From Thermomonas sp. XSG (GTDB taxonomy: Bacteria; Pseudomonadota; Gammaproteobacteria; Xanthomonadales; Xanthomonadaceae), in the NCBI RefSeq assembly GCF_014678725.1, contig NZ_CP061497.1:124001-188000 (forward strand): 64,000 nt of DNA. Reading direction: 5' to 3'. Positions 36,033 through 44,851 of this stretch are shown here, piece by piece; the first letter of the stretch is position 1; the number at the start of each line of letters is the position of its first letter. Under the pieces are notes generated by a model. The model saw only the letters and a program-made list of their open reading frames with translations, searched no databases and was not told where the DNA came from. The translations under genes and the position numbers were made by a program.

Positions 36033-37186
36033 TTGGCGACCACCTTCGCAGGCGCCGGGGCGGGCGCAGCCTTGTCATTGATCACCTGGACCGCGCTGCC
36101 TTCGCGCAGGGCGGACTTGCCGGCCACCACCACCGGGTCGCCTGCGCGCAGGCCATCACGAACCTCTACCCATTCGCCATCGACGTAACCCAGCTTGAGC
36201 TCGGAGCGCACGGCTTTGCCGCCCTTGACCGTGAACACCGCTGGCGTACCGCCGTCTTCCAGCAGCGCGGTGCGGGGGATCACCAGTGCATCGGCGCGCT
36301 GGTCGTAGTTGATGCGGATGCGTCCGAACATGCCAGGCTGCAGCAGTCCGCCCCCGTCGAAGGCACAGATCACCCGGAAAGTGCCGCTGCCGGAGTCCAC
36401 CACCGGCGACACCCGGTCGATGCGGCCGTCGAAGGTCTTGCCCGGCAGTGCGTCCACGGTGAGTTGCACTGCCTGCCCGGCCTTCAGGGTTTCGATTTCG
36501 CGCTCCGGCACGTTGAGCGTGGCTTCCAGCCGCGAGATGTCGACGATGGTGAAGATCGGCGTATTGATCTGCACCAGGTTGCCCTGCTTGATGCTGCGCG
36601 AAGCCACCACGCCGGAGATCGGCGCGCTGACCGTGCCGTAGGACAGTTCCAGCTTGGCCATGCGCAGCTGTGCGCGCGCGTTTTCGAGGTTGTAGCGCAG
36701 CTGGTCGACGTCGTTGACGCTGACCATCTTCTGATCCAGCAGCTGCGCGGAACGCCGGTAGTTGGCCTCCAGCTTGCGCACCTCCGCATCAGCCTGCGCG
36801 ACCTGCAAGGTGGCGCGGTCGCGATCGATGCGGACCAACGCCTGGCCGGCGCTGACCTGCTGGCCGATGTCGGCATACACCTGCAGCGCAATGCCTGAGG
36901 TCTTCGCCACCACCTGCGATTCCGCGCGCGCTTCCAGCGGCGCGGTGCCGGCGTAGCTGGCGGAGATCGAGCGGGTGGACGCCTTGGCCACCTCCACCGG
37001 AATGGCCTCCGGCCCCTTGCTGGCCTGGTCCTTGCCATCCGGGCCCTTGCCGCCCTCGGCGCCACCACCCTTACAGGCGGCAAGCCCCAGGGCGACGGCC
37101 AACAGGCTGAGCCGGGCGAGCGGAAGCACGCGACGGAAGCGGGAAACGGGGGCCGGGATCAATGGGCGCATGGGGGAAATCGTCAT
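36029..37186 (-). CDS. RND periplasmic adaptor (membrane fusion) lipoprotein
   Basis: 385 residues. Signal peptide with lipobox LAAC (Cys near residue 38) and a Gly-rich linker, then a barrel-sandwich/lipoyl half (VVAKTSGIALQVYADIGQQVSAG), an alpha-hairpin (LQVAQADAEVRKLEANYRRS), the second lipoyl half (YGTVSAPISGVVASRSIKQG) and a beta-barrel with membrane-proximal domain. It links the inner-membrane pump to an outer-membrane channel that is not encoded nearby. The ATG at 37186 is used; an ATG five codons later is possible. Confidence 0.92.
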   Translation of the reverse strand: MTISPMRPLIPAPVSRFRRVLPLARLSLLAVALGLAACKGGGAEGGKGPDGKDQASKGPEAIPVEVAKASTRSISASYAGTAPLEARAESQVVAKTSGIALQVYADIGQQVSAGQALVRIDRDRATLQVAQADAEVRKLEANYRRSAQLLDQKMVSVNDVDQLRYNLENARAQLRMAKLELSYGTVSAPISGVVASRSIKQGNLVQINTPIFTIVDISRLEATLNVPEREIETLKAGQAVQLTVDALPGKTFDGRIDRVSPVVDSGSGTFRVICAFDGGGLLQPGMFGRIRINYDQRADALVIPRTALLEDGGTPAVFTVKGGKAVRSELKLGYVDGEWVEVRDGLRAGDPVVVAGKSALREGSAVQVINDKAAPAPAPAKVVAK

Positions 37187-37277
37187 GGGTTAGTGTTGTA
37201 GTCAAGTATGTCACCAGCGCCAGAAACCGCGCTATCCGCCGAAGGTCATGCATGCCTATGGCATGGCTGTCGGCCCG

Positions 37278-37299
37278 TCGGCGGACGGCGATCCGCCGA
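37278..37299. repeat. Inverted repeat in the RND/cytochrome c divergent region
   Basis: TCGGCGGA-CGGCGA-TCCGCCGA: perfect 8-bp arms and a 6-base spacer, about 92 bases before the RND adaptor start. A second, smaller palindrome CATGCC-TAT-GGCATG lies just to its left. Either could be an operator for the efflux operon; no regulator gene is adjacent. Confidence 0.45.
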
Positions 37300-37338
37300 T
37301 GCGGATGAGTCGCATGTGAAGTCCGGGCCTTTCGCCGC

Positions 37339-37344
37339 TATACT
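37339..37344 (+). promoter_or_regulatory. -10 element for the cytochrome c pair
   Basis: TATACT, about 67 bases before the first cytochrome ATG. The -35 position (GTGAAG at 37316-37321, 17-base spacer) is weak. Confidence 0.4.
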
Positions 37345-37410
37345 CGAATGAACGGGCGCCCAACACCAGCGCCCGACTTCCTTTACCGATACACAGTCCG
37401 GAACAGCCAG

Positions 37411-37830
37411 ATGATGCGACCGCTGCCGATTGCCGCAAGCCTTGCCCTGCTCCTGGCGGCCTTTGCCGTCACTGCGCAGGATCCGTCCGCACCCGCTGCG
37501 GCCGATGCCCCCGCTCCCGCCACGGAAGCCGCGCCGGTTGCGGCCGCTCCCGCCCCGGCGGCGCCCGCCGCTCCCGCGGCCGGCGATGCCACCCGTGGCA
37601 AGGGCCTGACCTATACCTGCCGCGGTTGCCACGGCCTCACCGGCTACAAGAACGCCTATCCCAGCTACCACGTGCCCAAGATTGGCGGCCAGTCGGAAAC
37701 CTACCTGCGCAATGCCCTGACCGAGTACGGCACCGGCAAGCGCAAGCACCCGACGATGCAGGCGCAGGCGGAGAGCTTCTCCCAGCAGGATATCGCCGAC
37801 ATCGCCGCCTACCTGTCCAGCCTGAAGTGA
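37411..37830 (+). CDS. Small periplasmic c-type cytochrome (single haem)
   Basis: 139 residues. A signal peptide (LALLLAAFAVTAQ) is followed by an Ala/Pro-rich linker (residues 25-58) and one haem site CRGCH (70-74), with Met116 in KHPTMQAQA as likely sixth ligand. The C-terminal helix QQDIADIAAYLSSL is typical of class I (c4/c5-like) cytochromes. It is a probable electron shuttle to oxidases in the periplasm. The start is ATG 37411 or the next codon. It is 8 bases before a second cytochrome gene, so they form an operon. Confidence 0.88.
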   Translation: MMRPLPIAASLALLLAAFAVTAQDPSAPAAADAPAPATEAAPVAAAPAPAAPAAPAAGDATRGKGLTYTCRGCHGLTGYKNAYPSYHVPKIGGQSETYLRNALTEYGTGKRKHPTMQAQAESFSQQDIADIAAYLSSLK

Positions 37831-37838
37831 GCCGCGCC

Positions 37839-38270
37839 ATGACCAAGACCTCCATGACCCTGCTCACCCTCGCCTGCGCGCTGGCCCTGTCCGCCTGCGG
37901 CGGCAAGTCCGAAGGCGGCCACGCTGCGGCGGGCGAAACCAAGTCCAGTTCCGCCGGCCTGCCCGACGGCAACATCGAAGCCGGCCGCGAATTCGCCGCC
38001 AAGGGTGGCGAAGGCATCGCCCCCTGCGCCTCCTGCCACGGCGCCGACGGCAATGCCCCGATCGACGGCATGTATCCCAAGCTGGGCGGCCAGTACGCCG
38101 ACTACCTCGCGCAGGCGCTGCAGGGTTATCGCGGCGGTACCCGCGCAGGTGCCACCGCCGATGTGATGGCCGCACAGGCCAAGAACCTGAGCGACCAGCA
38201 GATCGCCGATCTCGCCGCGTACTACGCCAGCGTGCCTGGCAGCCTGCGGGACCTGCAGAACGCCAACTGA
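37839..38270 (+). CDS. c-type cytochrome lipoprotein (single haem)
   Basis: 143 residues. Signal peptide with lipobox LSAC (Cys20) and a Gly/Ser-rich spacer, then one haem motif CASCH (63-67) with GADGNAPIDGMYPKLGGQ after it and a C-terminal QQIADLAAYYASV helix. The layout is a membrane-anchored class I cytochrome, similar to half of a cytochrome c4. Paired with the preceding soluble cytochrome; likely a short relay to a terminal oxidase or other reductase. Partner unknown. Confidence 0.88.
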   Translation: MTKTSMTLLTLACALALSACGGKSEGGHAAAGETKSSSAGLPDGNIEAGREFAAKGGEGIAPCASCHGADGNAPIDGMYPKLGGQYADYLAQALQGYRGGTRAGATADVMAAQAKNLSDQQIADLAAYYASVPGSLRDLQNAN

Positions 38271-38291
38271 GCGCCCGCTCCGTCGCGCTTG

Positions 38292-38319
38292 ACGAAAGGG
38301 GCCGCAAGGCCCCTTTCGT
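38292..38319 (+). terminator. Intrinsic terminator after the cytochrome c pair
   Basis: A perfect 12-bp stem (38292-38303 with 38308-38319), GCAA loop and a short T run; 21 bases after the stop. Confidence 0.8.
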
Positions 38320-38330
38320 TTGCCTGCCGG

Positions 38331-38344
38331 TTGACCCCGGTCAT
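38331..38344 (+). promoter_or_regulatory. FNR/DNR-like box upstream of the DUF6522 gene
   Basis: TTGACCCCGGTCAT: half-sites TTGAC and GTCAT around four bases, one base from a perfect FNR-type palindrome. It is centred about 62 bases before the ATG at 38400, which would suit activation from -41.5 with a leader of about 20 bases. Confidence 0.4.
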
Positions 38345-38399
38345 GGCGCGGGGCACGCACAAACGGCGGAATGGACCGGTTACCGAACGGCAATACGCC

Positions 38400-38663
38400 A
38401 TGGGCAAATCCATTCCGCTCGACCTCAACCCGGCGTTCGAAATCGAGATCGATGCAGCGCCGATCGCTGCCGCACTGGGTCTGCAACAGGACGCATTCCT
38501 GCGCCTGCTGGAGCAACGCAAGATCGACCGGCTGTGCGAGCGCGGCACCGGCGAGGACGCCGGCCTGTATCGCGCCACCTTCTATCACGGCACAAAGCGC
38601 GCGCGCGTGGTGGTGGACCGCCAGGGGCGCTTCGTCGGCGACGTGGAGCAACGCATGCGCTGA
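38400..38663 (+). CDS. DUF6522-family small protein
   Basis: 87 residues, no signal peptide or membrane helix. The conserved core IDRLCERGTGEDAG, then TFYHGTKRARVVVDRQG, matches what I recall of DUF6522 (pattern LCERG-DEDAG-TFFH-RR-RLVVD). Function is unknown; family members often occur near denitrification or microaerobic genes. I chose the ATG at 38400, because upstream codons are not family-like; an ATG at 38343 would add 19 basic residues. It stands alone between two terminators, with an FNR-like site upstream. Confidence 0.7.
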   Translation: MGKSIPLDLNPAFEIEIDAAPIAAALGLQQDAFLRLLEQRKIDRLCERGTGEDAGLYRATFYHGTKRARVVVDRQGRFVGDVEQRMR

Positions 38664-38710
38664 CCGGTGTACGGGCACGTGCACGCGCAGGACATTGATC
38701 CCCGCACAAA

Positions 38711-38740
38711 GCAAAAGCCCGCCGGATGGCGGGCTTTTGC
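38711..38740. terminator. Bidirectional terminator between DUF6522 gene and nuoN
   Basis: A perfect 13-bp stem GCAAAAGCCCGCC/GGCGGGCTTTTGC with a 4-base loop, having A/T tracts on both sides. It lies between two convergent genes and closes the nuo operon. Confidence 0.88.
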
Positions 38741-38782
38741 GTTTCACCGCATGGCGTCGCTGCGACGCCGGCGGCTACTGCA

Positions 38783-40252
38783 TCAGGCGAAAGCCGCCTG
38801 GCACCAAGCCATCAGCGGATTCCAGAACACGCCCAGCACCAGCAGGCCGAGGGCGTTGACGCCGAATACCAGGCGCAGCATGCGGTCATCGCGCGGCACA
38901 ACCGGTTCGCCGACCGGCTCGTCGAAATACATGACCTTGATGACGCGCAGGTAGTAGAACGCGCCGATCACCGCGAACAACACGCCGACGATGGCCAACC
39001 ACAGCATGCCGCCGTTGATCGCCGCGCGCAGCACCGCCAGCTTGGCCCAGAACCCGAGGAACGGCGGGATGCCCGCCAGCGAGGCCATCACGCACAGCAC
39101 CATGCCGGCGCTCCACGGGTCGCGTGCGTTCAGGCCCTTGAAGTCGTCGATGTTGTCGGCCTCGAAACCGCGACGCGCAAGCAGCACGATCGCACCGAAG
39201 GCCGCGGTGGCCATCAGCGCGTAGCTGATCGCATAGAACATCGCCGCCGCGTAGCCTTCCGCGCCGCCACCGGCCAAGCCGAGGAACAGGAAACCGACGT
39301 GCGAGATGGTCGAATACGCCAGCATGCGCTTGAGGTTGGTCTGCATCAGCGCGATGACGTTGCCCACCACAAGCGACAGCGCAGCCAGTACCGCCAGCAT
39401 CGGCTGCCAGTGCTCGGCCAGCGGCGCGGCACCGAAGCCCAGCAGGCGCACCACCATAGCGAACGCGGCCAGCTTCGGCGCGGAGCCGATGAACAGGGTG
39501 ATCGGGGTCGGTGCACCGTGGTAGACGTCGGGCAGCCACATGTGGAACGGCGCGGCACCGAACTTGAACGAGATGCCCGCGACCATGAACACCACGCCGG
39601 TCAGCAGCAGCATCGGCTGCGCCACGCCCGTGGCGGCTTCGCGGATCGCTGCCAGGTCCAGGCTGCCGGTGGCGCCGTACACCAGCGACATGCCGTACAG
39701 CAGCAGGCCCGAGGCCAGCGCGCCCAGCACGAAGTATTTCATCGCTGCTTCCGAAGCCAGGCGGCTGTCGCGGTCGATCGCGACCAGCGCATAGGAGCTC
39801 AGTGCCAGCAGCTCCAGGCCCAGGTAGACCATGATCAGGCTGCCGGCCGAGGTCAGCAGCATCATGCCGAGCACCGCGAACAGCATCAGCACCGACACTT
39901 CGCCCTTGTACAGCCCGCGCTCGCGCAGGTAGGGCCAGACGAACAGCAGTGCGATCGCCGACACCACGCAGGTGACGACCTTCAGCACGTCCGCCATGGT
40001 GTCGCGCACGAACATGCCGTTGAGCACCGCGGTGTCTTCGCCGACGCCAACGCCGACGCCGGCCGCGATCAGCCCACCCACCAACGCCAAGGTGGCGATG
40101 GAGAGCACGTGGGTGACAACGCGCTGGCTGTCCTTGAGGAACAGGTCCAGCATCAGCAGCGCGAACGCGGCGCCCACCAGCACCAGTTCGGGAATCAGCG
40201 GCAGCAGTTCGGTGGCTGCCGGCATGGCGAGAGTGGCCTGCATCGTCGTCAT
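38783..40252 (-). CDS. nuoN: NADH-quinone oxidoreductase subunit N
   Basis: 489 residues, 14 predicted helices. It is one of the three antiporter-like proton-pumping subunits of complex I. Family residues include the TM5-type MVYLGLELLALSSYALVA (key Glu), KYFVLGALASGLLLYG and FHMWLPDVYHGAPTP. It is the last gene of the operon, 4 bases after nuoM, with a strong terminator downstream. An ATG three codons later is an alternative start. Confidence 0.96.
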   Translation of the reverse strand: MTTMQATLAMPAATELLPLIPELVLVGAAFALLMLDLFLKDSQRVVTHVLSIATLALVGGLIAAGVGVGVGEDTAVLNGMFVRDTMADVLKVVTCVVSAIALLFVWPYLRERGLYKGEVSVLMLFAVLGMMLLTSAGSLIMVYLGLELLALSSYALVAIDRDSRLASEAAMKYFVLGALASGLLLYGMSLVYGATGSLDLAAIREAATGVAQPMLLLTGVVFMVAGISFKFGAAPFHMWLPDVYHGAPTPITLFIGSAPKLAAFAMVVRLLGFGAAPLAEHWQPMLAVLAALSLVVGNVIALMQTNLKRMLAYSTISHVGFLFLGLAGGGAEGYAAAMFYAISYALMATAAFGAIVLLARRGFEADNIDDFKGLNARDPWSAGMVLCVMASLAGIPPFLGFWAKLAVLRAAINGGMLWLAIVGVLFAVIGAFYYLRVIKVMYFDEPVGEPVVPRDDRMLRLVFGVNALGLLVLGVFWNPLMAWCQAAFA

Positions 40253-40256
40253 GTCC

Positions 40257-41783
40257 TCAAAGCTTGGTCGCGGCGAGCTGGGCCGCCAGTTGCGCGATGG
40301 ACGGTTCCATCAGGTCGGTCAGCGGCTTGGGATTGATGCCCAGCGCCAGGGTGAAGGCGGCGAACACGCCCAGCACGATCCACTCGCGCGCGTTGATGTC
40401 CTTCAGTCCGGCGACGTGGGCGTTGCCCACCTCGCCCCAGATGATCCGCTTGGTCAGCCACAGCGAGTAGCCGGCGCCAATGATCAGGGTGAGCGCGGCA
40501 GCCAGGCCGATCAGCGGGTTGTGCTGGAACGCGGCCAGGATGACCACGAACTCGCCGACGAAACCGCTGGTGCCCGGCAGGCCCGAATTGGCCATCGCGA
40601 ACAGCACCCAGAACAGCGCGAACCACGGCATCACCTTCGCCACGCCGCCGTAGTCCTTGATCATGCGGGTGTGCATGCGGTCGTACAGCACGCCGACGCT
40701 GGAGAACATCGCCGCGGAAATGAAGCCGTGCGAGATCATCTGGACCATCGCGCCCTGCAGGCCGAAGCGGGCGGTGTCGCCCAGGCCCTGGTCGCGCACC
40801 AGCGAGAACGCGATGAAGGTGCCGAGGATGACGAAACCCATGTGCGCGATCGACGAATAGGCGATCAGCTTCTTCATGTCCTCCTGCACCAGCGCCACCA
40901 GGCCGACATAGACGATGGCCACCAGGCTGAAGGCGATCATCAGCCAGGCGAACTCGTGGCCGGCATCCGGCACGATCGGCAGGGTGAAGCGCAGGAAGCC
41001 GTAGCCGCCGATCTTCAGCATGATCGCGGCAAGGATGACCGAGCCGCCGGTCGGCGCCTCCACGTGCGCGTCCGGCAGCCAGGTATGCACCGGGAACATC
41101 GGCACCTTGATCGCGAACGCACCGAAGAAGGCGAAGAACAGCCAGGTCTGCTCGGTCATGGTCAGCGGCAGCGCGGCCATGTCGGCGATCTGCCAGCTGC
41201 CGCCCTTCAGGTACAGGTACACCAGCCCGATCAGCATGAACACCGAGCCGAGGAAGGTGTACAGGAAGAACTTCAGCGAGGCGTAGATGCGGCGCGGGCC
41301 GCCCCACACGCCGATCACGATGAACATCGGGATCAGCATCGCCTCGAAGAACACATAGAACAGCATGGAATCGAGCGCGCAGAACACGCCGATCATCAGG
41401 CCTTCCAGGAACATCAGGCAGGCGAAGTACTGCGCCACGCGCTTGTCGACCGACCCCCACGCGCCAACGAGCACCAGTACGCCGACCAGCGTGGTCAGGC
41501 CGATCAGCGGCACCGACAGCCCGTCCGCGCCGAGGTGGTACTGGATGTCGTAGGCGGGGATCCAGGCGCGCTGCTCGACGAACTGCATCGCGGCGCTGCT
41601 GGCATCGAAGCCGGTGAACAGCGGGATGCTCAGCGCCAGGGAAACCAGCGCGAAGCCCAGCGCGATCCAGCGCGCAAGCTCGGGCCGCCGGTTGCCGGCA
41701 AGCAGGGAGAACACGCCGCCGAGAATCGGCAGCCAGATCAGAAGACTAAGCAGGGGCCAGTGGGTCACGCTTGCGGTTTCCAT
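40257..41783 (-). CDS. nuoM: NADH-quinone oxidoreductase subunit M
   Basis: 508 residues, antiporter-like membrane subunit of complex I. Diagnostic segments are FYVFFEAMLIPMFIVIGVWGG (proton-channel Glu), FHTWLP-type PVHTWLPDAHVEAPTGGSVI and IAYSSIAHMGFVILG. It is 16 bases downstream of nuoL and 4 bases upstream of nuoN. Confidence 0.97.
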   Translation of the reverse strand: METASVTHWPLLSLLIWLPILGGVFSLLAGNRRPELARWIALGFALVSLALSIPLFTGFDASSAAMQFVEQRAWIPAYDIQYHLGADGLSVPLIGLTTLVGVLVLVGAWGSVDKRVAQYFACLMFLEGLMIGVFCALDSMLFYVFFEAMLIPMFIVIGVWGGPRRIYASLKFFLYTFLGSVFMLIGLVYLYLKGGSWQIADMAALPLTMTEQTWLFFAFFGAFAIKVPMFPVHTWLPDAHVEAPTGGSVILAAIMLKIGGYGFLRFTLPIVPDAGHEFAWLMIAFSLVAIVYVGLVALVQEDMKKLIAYSSIAHMGFVILGTFIAFSLVRDQGLGDTARFGLQGAMVQMISHGFISAAMFSSVGVLYDRMHTRMIKDYGGVAKVMPWFALFWVLFAMANSGLPGTSGFVGEFVVILAAFQHNPLIGLAAALTLIIGAGYSLWLTKRIIWGEVGNAHVAGLKDINAREWIVLGVFAAFTLALGINPKPLTDLMEPSIAQLAAQLAATKL

Positions 41784-41799
41784 CTCGTCGGTTGCCGGC

Positions 41800-43872
41800 T
41801 TACTGCCAGTAGTACCGGGCCATCGCCAGCAGCGCGACCAGGCCCAGGATCATTGCGAATGCGTAGTGGTAGAGGTAGCCGGTCTGCACCTTGCGCAGCG
41901 CCGCGGCCACCGTGCCCACCAGGCTGACGGCGCCATTCACCGCGCCATCCACCACCCTGTTGTCGATCAGGCTGGACAGCCTGCCCAGCTTGACGCTACC
42001 GCCGGCCAGGCCGCCGATCCACAGGTCGTCCATGTAGTACTTGCGTTCCAGCAGCCGGATCGGCGCGGCGAGCGCGCGGGTGATGCCCGTGCGCAGCTCC
42101 GGCTTGACCAGGTACAGCAGCGTGGCCAGCGCGAAGCCCGCCAGCGCCAGCAAGAACGCCGGGGTCATGAAGCCGTGCAGCGCGAACGCCACCGGGCCGT
42201 GCCAGTCGGCCGCGGCAATCTTCGCCATCACGTCGCGCGCCGGCTCGACGAAGATCGCGCCGTCGAAGAAGCCCGCACCCTTCTCGTGGCCCGCCCAGTC
42301 GGTGCCGAACAGCATCGGACCGGCGGTGAAGAAGCCGATCACCACCGACGGGATCGCCAGCAGCACCAGCGGCAGGGTTACCACCCAGGGCGACTCGTGC
42401 GGCTCGTGCGCGCCGTGGTGGCCGTGGCCGTCGTCATGGTGGGCGTCGTGGTGCGCGTCATGGCCATGTCCATGGGCATCCCTGAAGCGCTCCTCGCCGA
42501 AGAAGGTCAGGTACAGCAGGCGGAAGCTGTAGAAGCTGGTCACGAAGGCCCCGAGAAGCACGGCCCAATACGCGTACTGCGCGATGAAGCCACCCTCGCC
42601 CGCGTGCTCGCCGGCAGCGACGATGATGGCGTCCTTCGAGTAGTAGCCGCTGAAGAACGGCGTGGCCACCAGCGCCAGCGTGCCCAGCCACATGGTGATG
42701 TGGGTCACCGGCATGTACTTGCGCAGGCCGCCCATCTTGCGCATGTCCTGCTCGTGGTGCATGCCGATGATGACCGAGCCGGCGCCGAGGAACAGCAGCG
42801 CCTTGAAGAATGCGTGGGTCATCAGGTGGTAGACCGCCGCCGAGTACGCGGACACGCCCAGCGCCACCGTCATGTAGCCCAGCTGCGACAGCGTGGAGTA
42901 CGCCACCACGCGCTTGATGTCGTTCTGCACCATGCCGATCAGGCCGGTCCAGAACGCGGTGGTCGCACCGATGAACAGGACGAAATTGAGTGCGGTCTCG
43001 GACAGCTCGAACAGCGGCGACATGCGCGCCACCATGAAGATACCGGCGGTCACCATGGTCGCGGCGTGGATCAGCGCCGAGATCGGGGTCGGACCTTCCA
43101 TCGAATCCGGCAGCCACACGTGCAGCGGCACCTGCGCCGACTTGCCCATGGCGCCGATGAACAGGCAGATGCAGATCACGGTAGCGATCGACCACGCCTG
43201 GCCCGGCAGGATCTCCACGCTCATGCCGCGGATGGCATCGGCGTTGGCGAACGCCTGCGCATAGTCGAGCGAACCGATCCAGTACAACACGCCGGCGATG
43301 CCCAGCAGGAAGCCGAAGTCGCCGACGCGGTTGACCAGGAACGCCTTGAGGTTGGCGAAGATCGCCGTCGGCTTCTTGTACCAGAAGCCGATCAGCAGGT
43401 AGGACACCAGGCCCACCGCTTCCCAGCCGAAGAACAGCTGCATGAAGTTGTTGCTCATCACCAGCATCAGCATGCTGAAGGTGAACAGCGAAATGTAGCT
43501 GAAGAAGCGCTGGTAGCCGTCGTCCTCGGCCATGTAGCCGATGGTGTAGATGTGCACCAGCAGCGAGACGAAGGTGACCACCACCATCATCATCGCGGTC
43601 AGCTTGTCCACCATGAAGCCGACGTTGACCGAGATATCGCCCACCTGCATCCAGGTGTAGAGGTTCTCGTTGAAGGTCGCCGCGCCCTGCATCAACTGCC
43701 ACAGCACGTGCACGGACAGCGCGCAGCTGCCCGCCACGCCGAGGATGGTGGCGGTATGCGCGCCGGCGCGGCCGATCCGGCGGCCGAACAGGCCGGCGAG
43801 GATGCTGCCGATCAGCGGCAGCAGCACGACCAGCACCAGCTGGGTCTTGGAGATGAGGATTGCCGAATCCAT
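41800..43872 (-). CDS. nuoL: NADH-quinone oxidoreductase subunit L with His-rich loop
   Basis: 690 residues. It is the distal proton-pumping subunit, with a long C-terminal lateral helix. Conserved parts: NNFMQLFFGWEAVGLVSYLL, PLHVWLPDSMEGPTPISALI and AYSTLSQLGYMTVALG. Residues about 465-494 form a loop with twelve His in thirty residues, rich in Gly, Ala and Asp as well. Similar loops occur in NuoL of other proteobacteria; they may bind metals, which is unproven here. Starts 4 bases after nuoK. Confidence 0.97.
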   Translation of the reverse strand: MDSAILISKTQLVLVVLLPLIGSILAGLFGRRIGRAGAHTATILGVAGSCALSVHVLWQLMQGAATFNENLYTWMQVGDISVNVGFMVDKLTAMMMVVVTFVSLLVHIYTIGYMAEDDGYQRFFSYISLFTFSMLMLVMSNNFMQLFFGWEAVGLVSYLLIGFWYKKPTAIFANLKAFLVNRVGDFGFLLGIAGVLYWIGSLDYAQAFANADAIRGMSVEILPGQAWSIATVICICLFIGAMGKSAQVPLHVWLPDSMEGPTPISALIHAATMVTAGIFMVARMSPLFELSETALNFVLFIGATTAFWTGLIGMVQNDIKRVVAYSTLSQLGYMTVALGVSAYSAAVYHLMTHAFFKALLFLGAGSVIIGMHHEQDMRKMGGLRKYMPVTHITMWLGTLALVATPFFSGYYSKDAIIVAAGEHAGEGGFIAQYAYWAVLLGAFVTSFYSFRLLYLTFFGEERFRDAHGHGHDAHHDAHHDDGHGHHGAHEPHESPWVVTLPLVLLAIPSVVIGFFTAGPMLFGTDWAGHEKGAGFFDGAIFVEPARDVMAKIAAADWHGPVAFALHGFMTPAFLLALAGFALATLLYLVKPELRTGITRALAAPIRLLERKYYMDDLWIGGLAGGSVKLGRLSSLIDNRVVDGAVNGAVSLVGTVAAALRKVQTGYLYHYAFAMILGLVALLAMARYYWQ

Positions 43873-43876
43873 CAGG

Positions 43877-44200
43877 TCAGCCCTTCAACGTATCGATGTC
43901 CGCCACGTCGATGCTGCGGCGGTTGCGGAACAGGGTCACCAGGATCGCCAGGCCGATCGCGGCCTCGGCAGCGGCAACGGTGAGGATGAAGAACACGAAC
44001 ACCTGCCCGGCGGCATCGCCCAGCGAACGCGAGAAGGCGACGAAGTTGATGTTCACCGAGAGCAGCATCAGCTCCAGCGAGATCAGCAGCATGATCACGT
44101 TCTTGCGGTTCAGGAAGATGCCGGCGACGCTGATGCAGAAGATCACCGCGCCCAGCGTCAGGTAGTGGCCCAGGGTCAGGGCGGACATCAGGTTGCTCAT
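43877..44200 (-). CDS. nuoK: NADH-quinone oxidoreductase subunit K
   Basis: 107 residues, three helices. Conserved Glu residues lie in [20 protein letters not shown] and [13 protein letters not shown]. The ATG at 44200 overlaps the nuoJ stop (ATGA) and adds MSNL to the usual [10 protein letters not shown] start; an ATG at 44188 would give the standard length. I prefer 44200 because of the overlap seen at most nuo junctions. Confidence 0.95.
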   Translation of the reverse strand: MSNLMSALTLGHYLTLGAVIFCISVAGIFLNRKNVIMLLISLELMLLSVNINFVAFSRSLGDAAGQVFVFFILTVAAAEAAIGLAILVTLFRNRRSIDVADIDTLKG

Positions 44201-44838
44201 TGCGCGCCCTCCTCCGGCTTGGCATGCGCGGCCGGCACTTCCGCCTGCATCTTCACCATCCGCACGCGGTCGGCGACGCGCACGCGCACCTGCTCGGACG
44301 GGTTCTGGTGGCGGGCGCCGGGGCGCCTGCGCAGGGTCAGCATCACCGCCGCCACGACGGCCACGGTCAGGATCACCGCCGCCACTTCGAACGGCAGCAT
44401 GAACTCGGTGAAAAGCGCACGCGCCAGCCACGTGGTGTTCGGCACGTCAGCGGCGACCGCGGCGTTTTCCGCCAGCGGCGCCTCGGCGGCGCTGCGCACC
44501 CCGATCAGGGCCAGCATCTGCACCAGCATCACCACCGCCACGACCAGGCCCACCGGCAGGTAGCGCACGTAACCCTGTCGGGCCGGCGCCTTGTCCATGT
44601 CCAGCATCATCACAACGAACAGGAACAGCACCATCACGGCACCGACGTACACCAGCACCAGCGCGATGCCGAGGAACTCGGCGCCGCCGATGATCCAGGT
44701 GCAGGCCACGGAGAAGAAGGTAAGCACCAGCCACAGCACGGCGTGGACCGGGTTGCGCGCGGTGATCGCCGCCAGCGCTGCGGCCGCGGCGACAGCCGCG
44801 AAACCGAGGAAGGCAAGGGTTTGCAGATCGAAGTCCAT
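44197..44838 (-). CDS. nuoJ: NADH-quinone oxidoreductase subunit J
   Basis: 213 residues, five helices. [20 protein letters not shown] and [19 protein letters not shown] (with the pi-bulge Tyr region) are family hallmarks. The C-terminus carries a charged tail of about 40 residues. The ATG at 44838 ([10 protein letters not shown]) starts 13 bases after the nuoI stop. Confidence 0.95.
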   Translation of the reverse strand: MDFDLQTLAFLGFAAVAAAAALAAITARNPVHAVLWLVLTFFSVACTWIIGGAEFLGIALVLVYVGAVMVLFLFVVMMLDMDKAPARQGYVRYLPVGLVVAVVMLVQMLALIGVRSAAEAPLAENAAVAADVPNTTWLARALFTEFMLPFEVAAVILTVAVVAAVMLTLRRRPGARHQNPSEQVRVRVADRVRMVKMQAEVPAAHAKPEEGAQ

Positions 44839-44851
44839 GCTCGGGTCGGCC

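Noticed and set aside
42391-42480. His-codon repeats seen as a possible tandem repeat array
   Set aside because: They lie in frame within nuoL and encode the His-rich loop; units are irregular.
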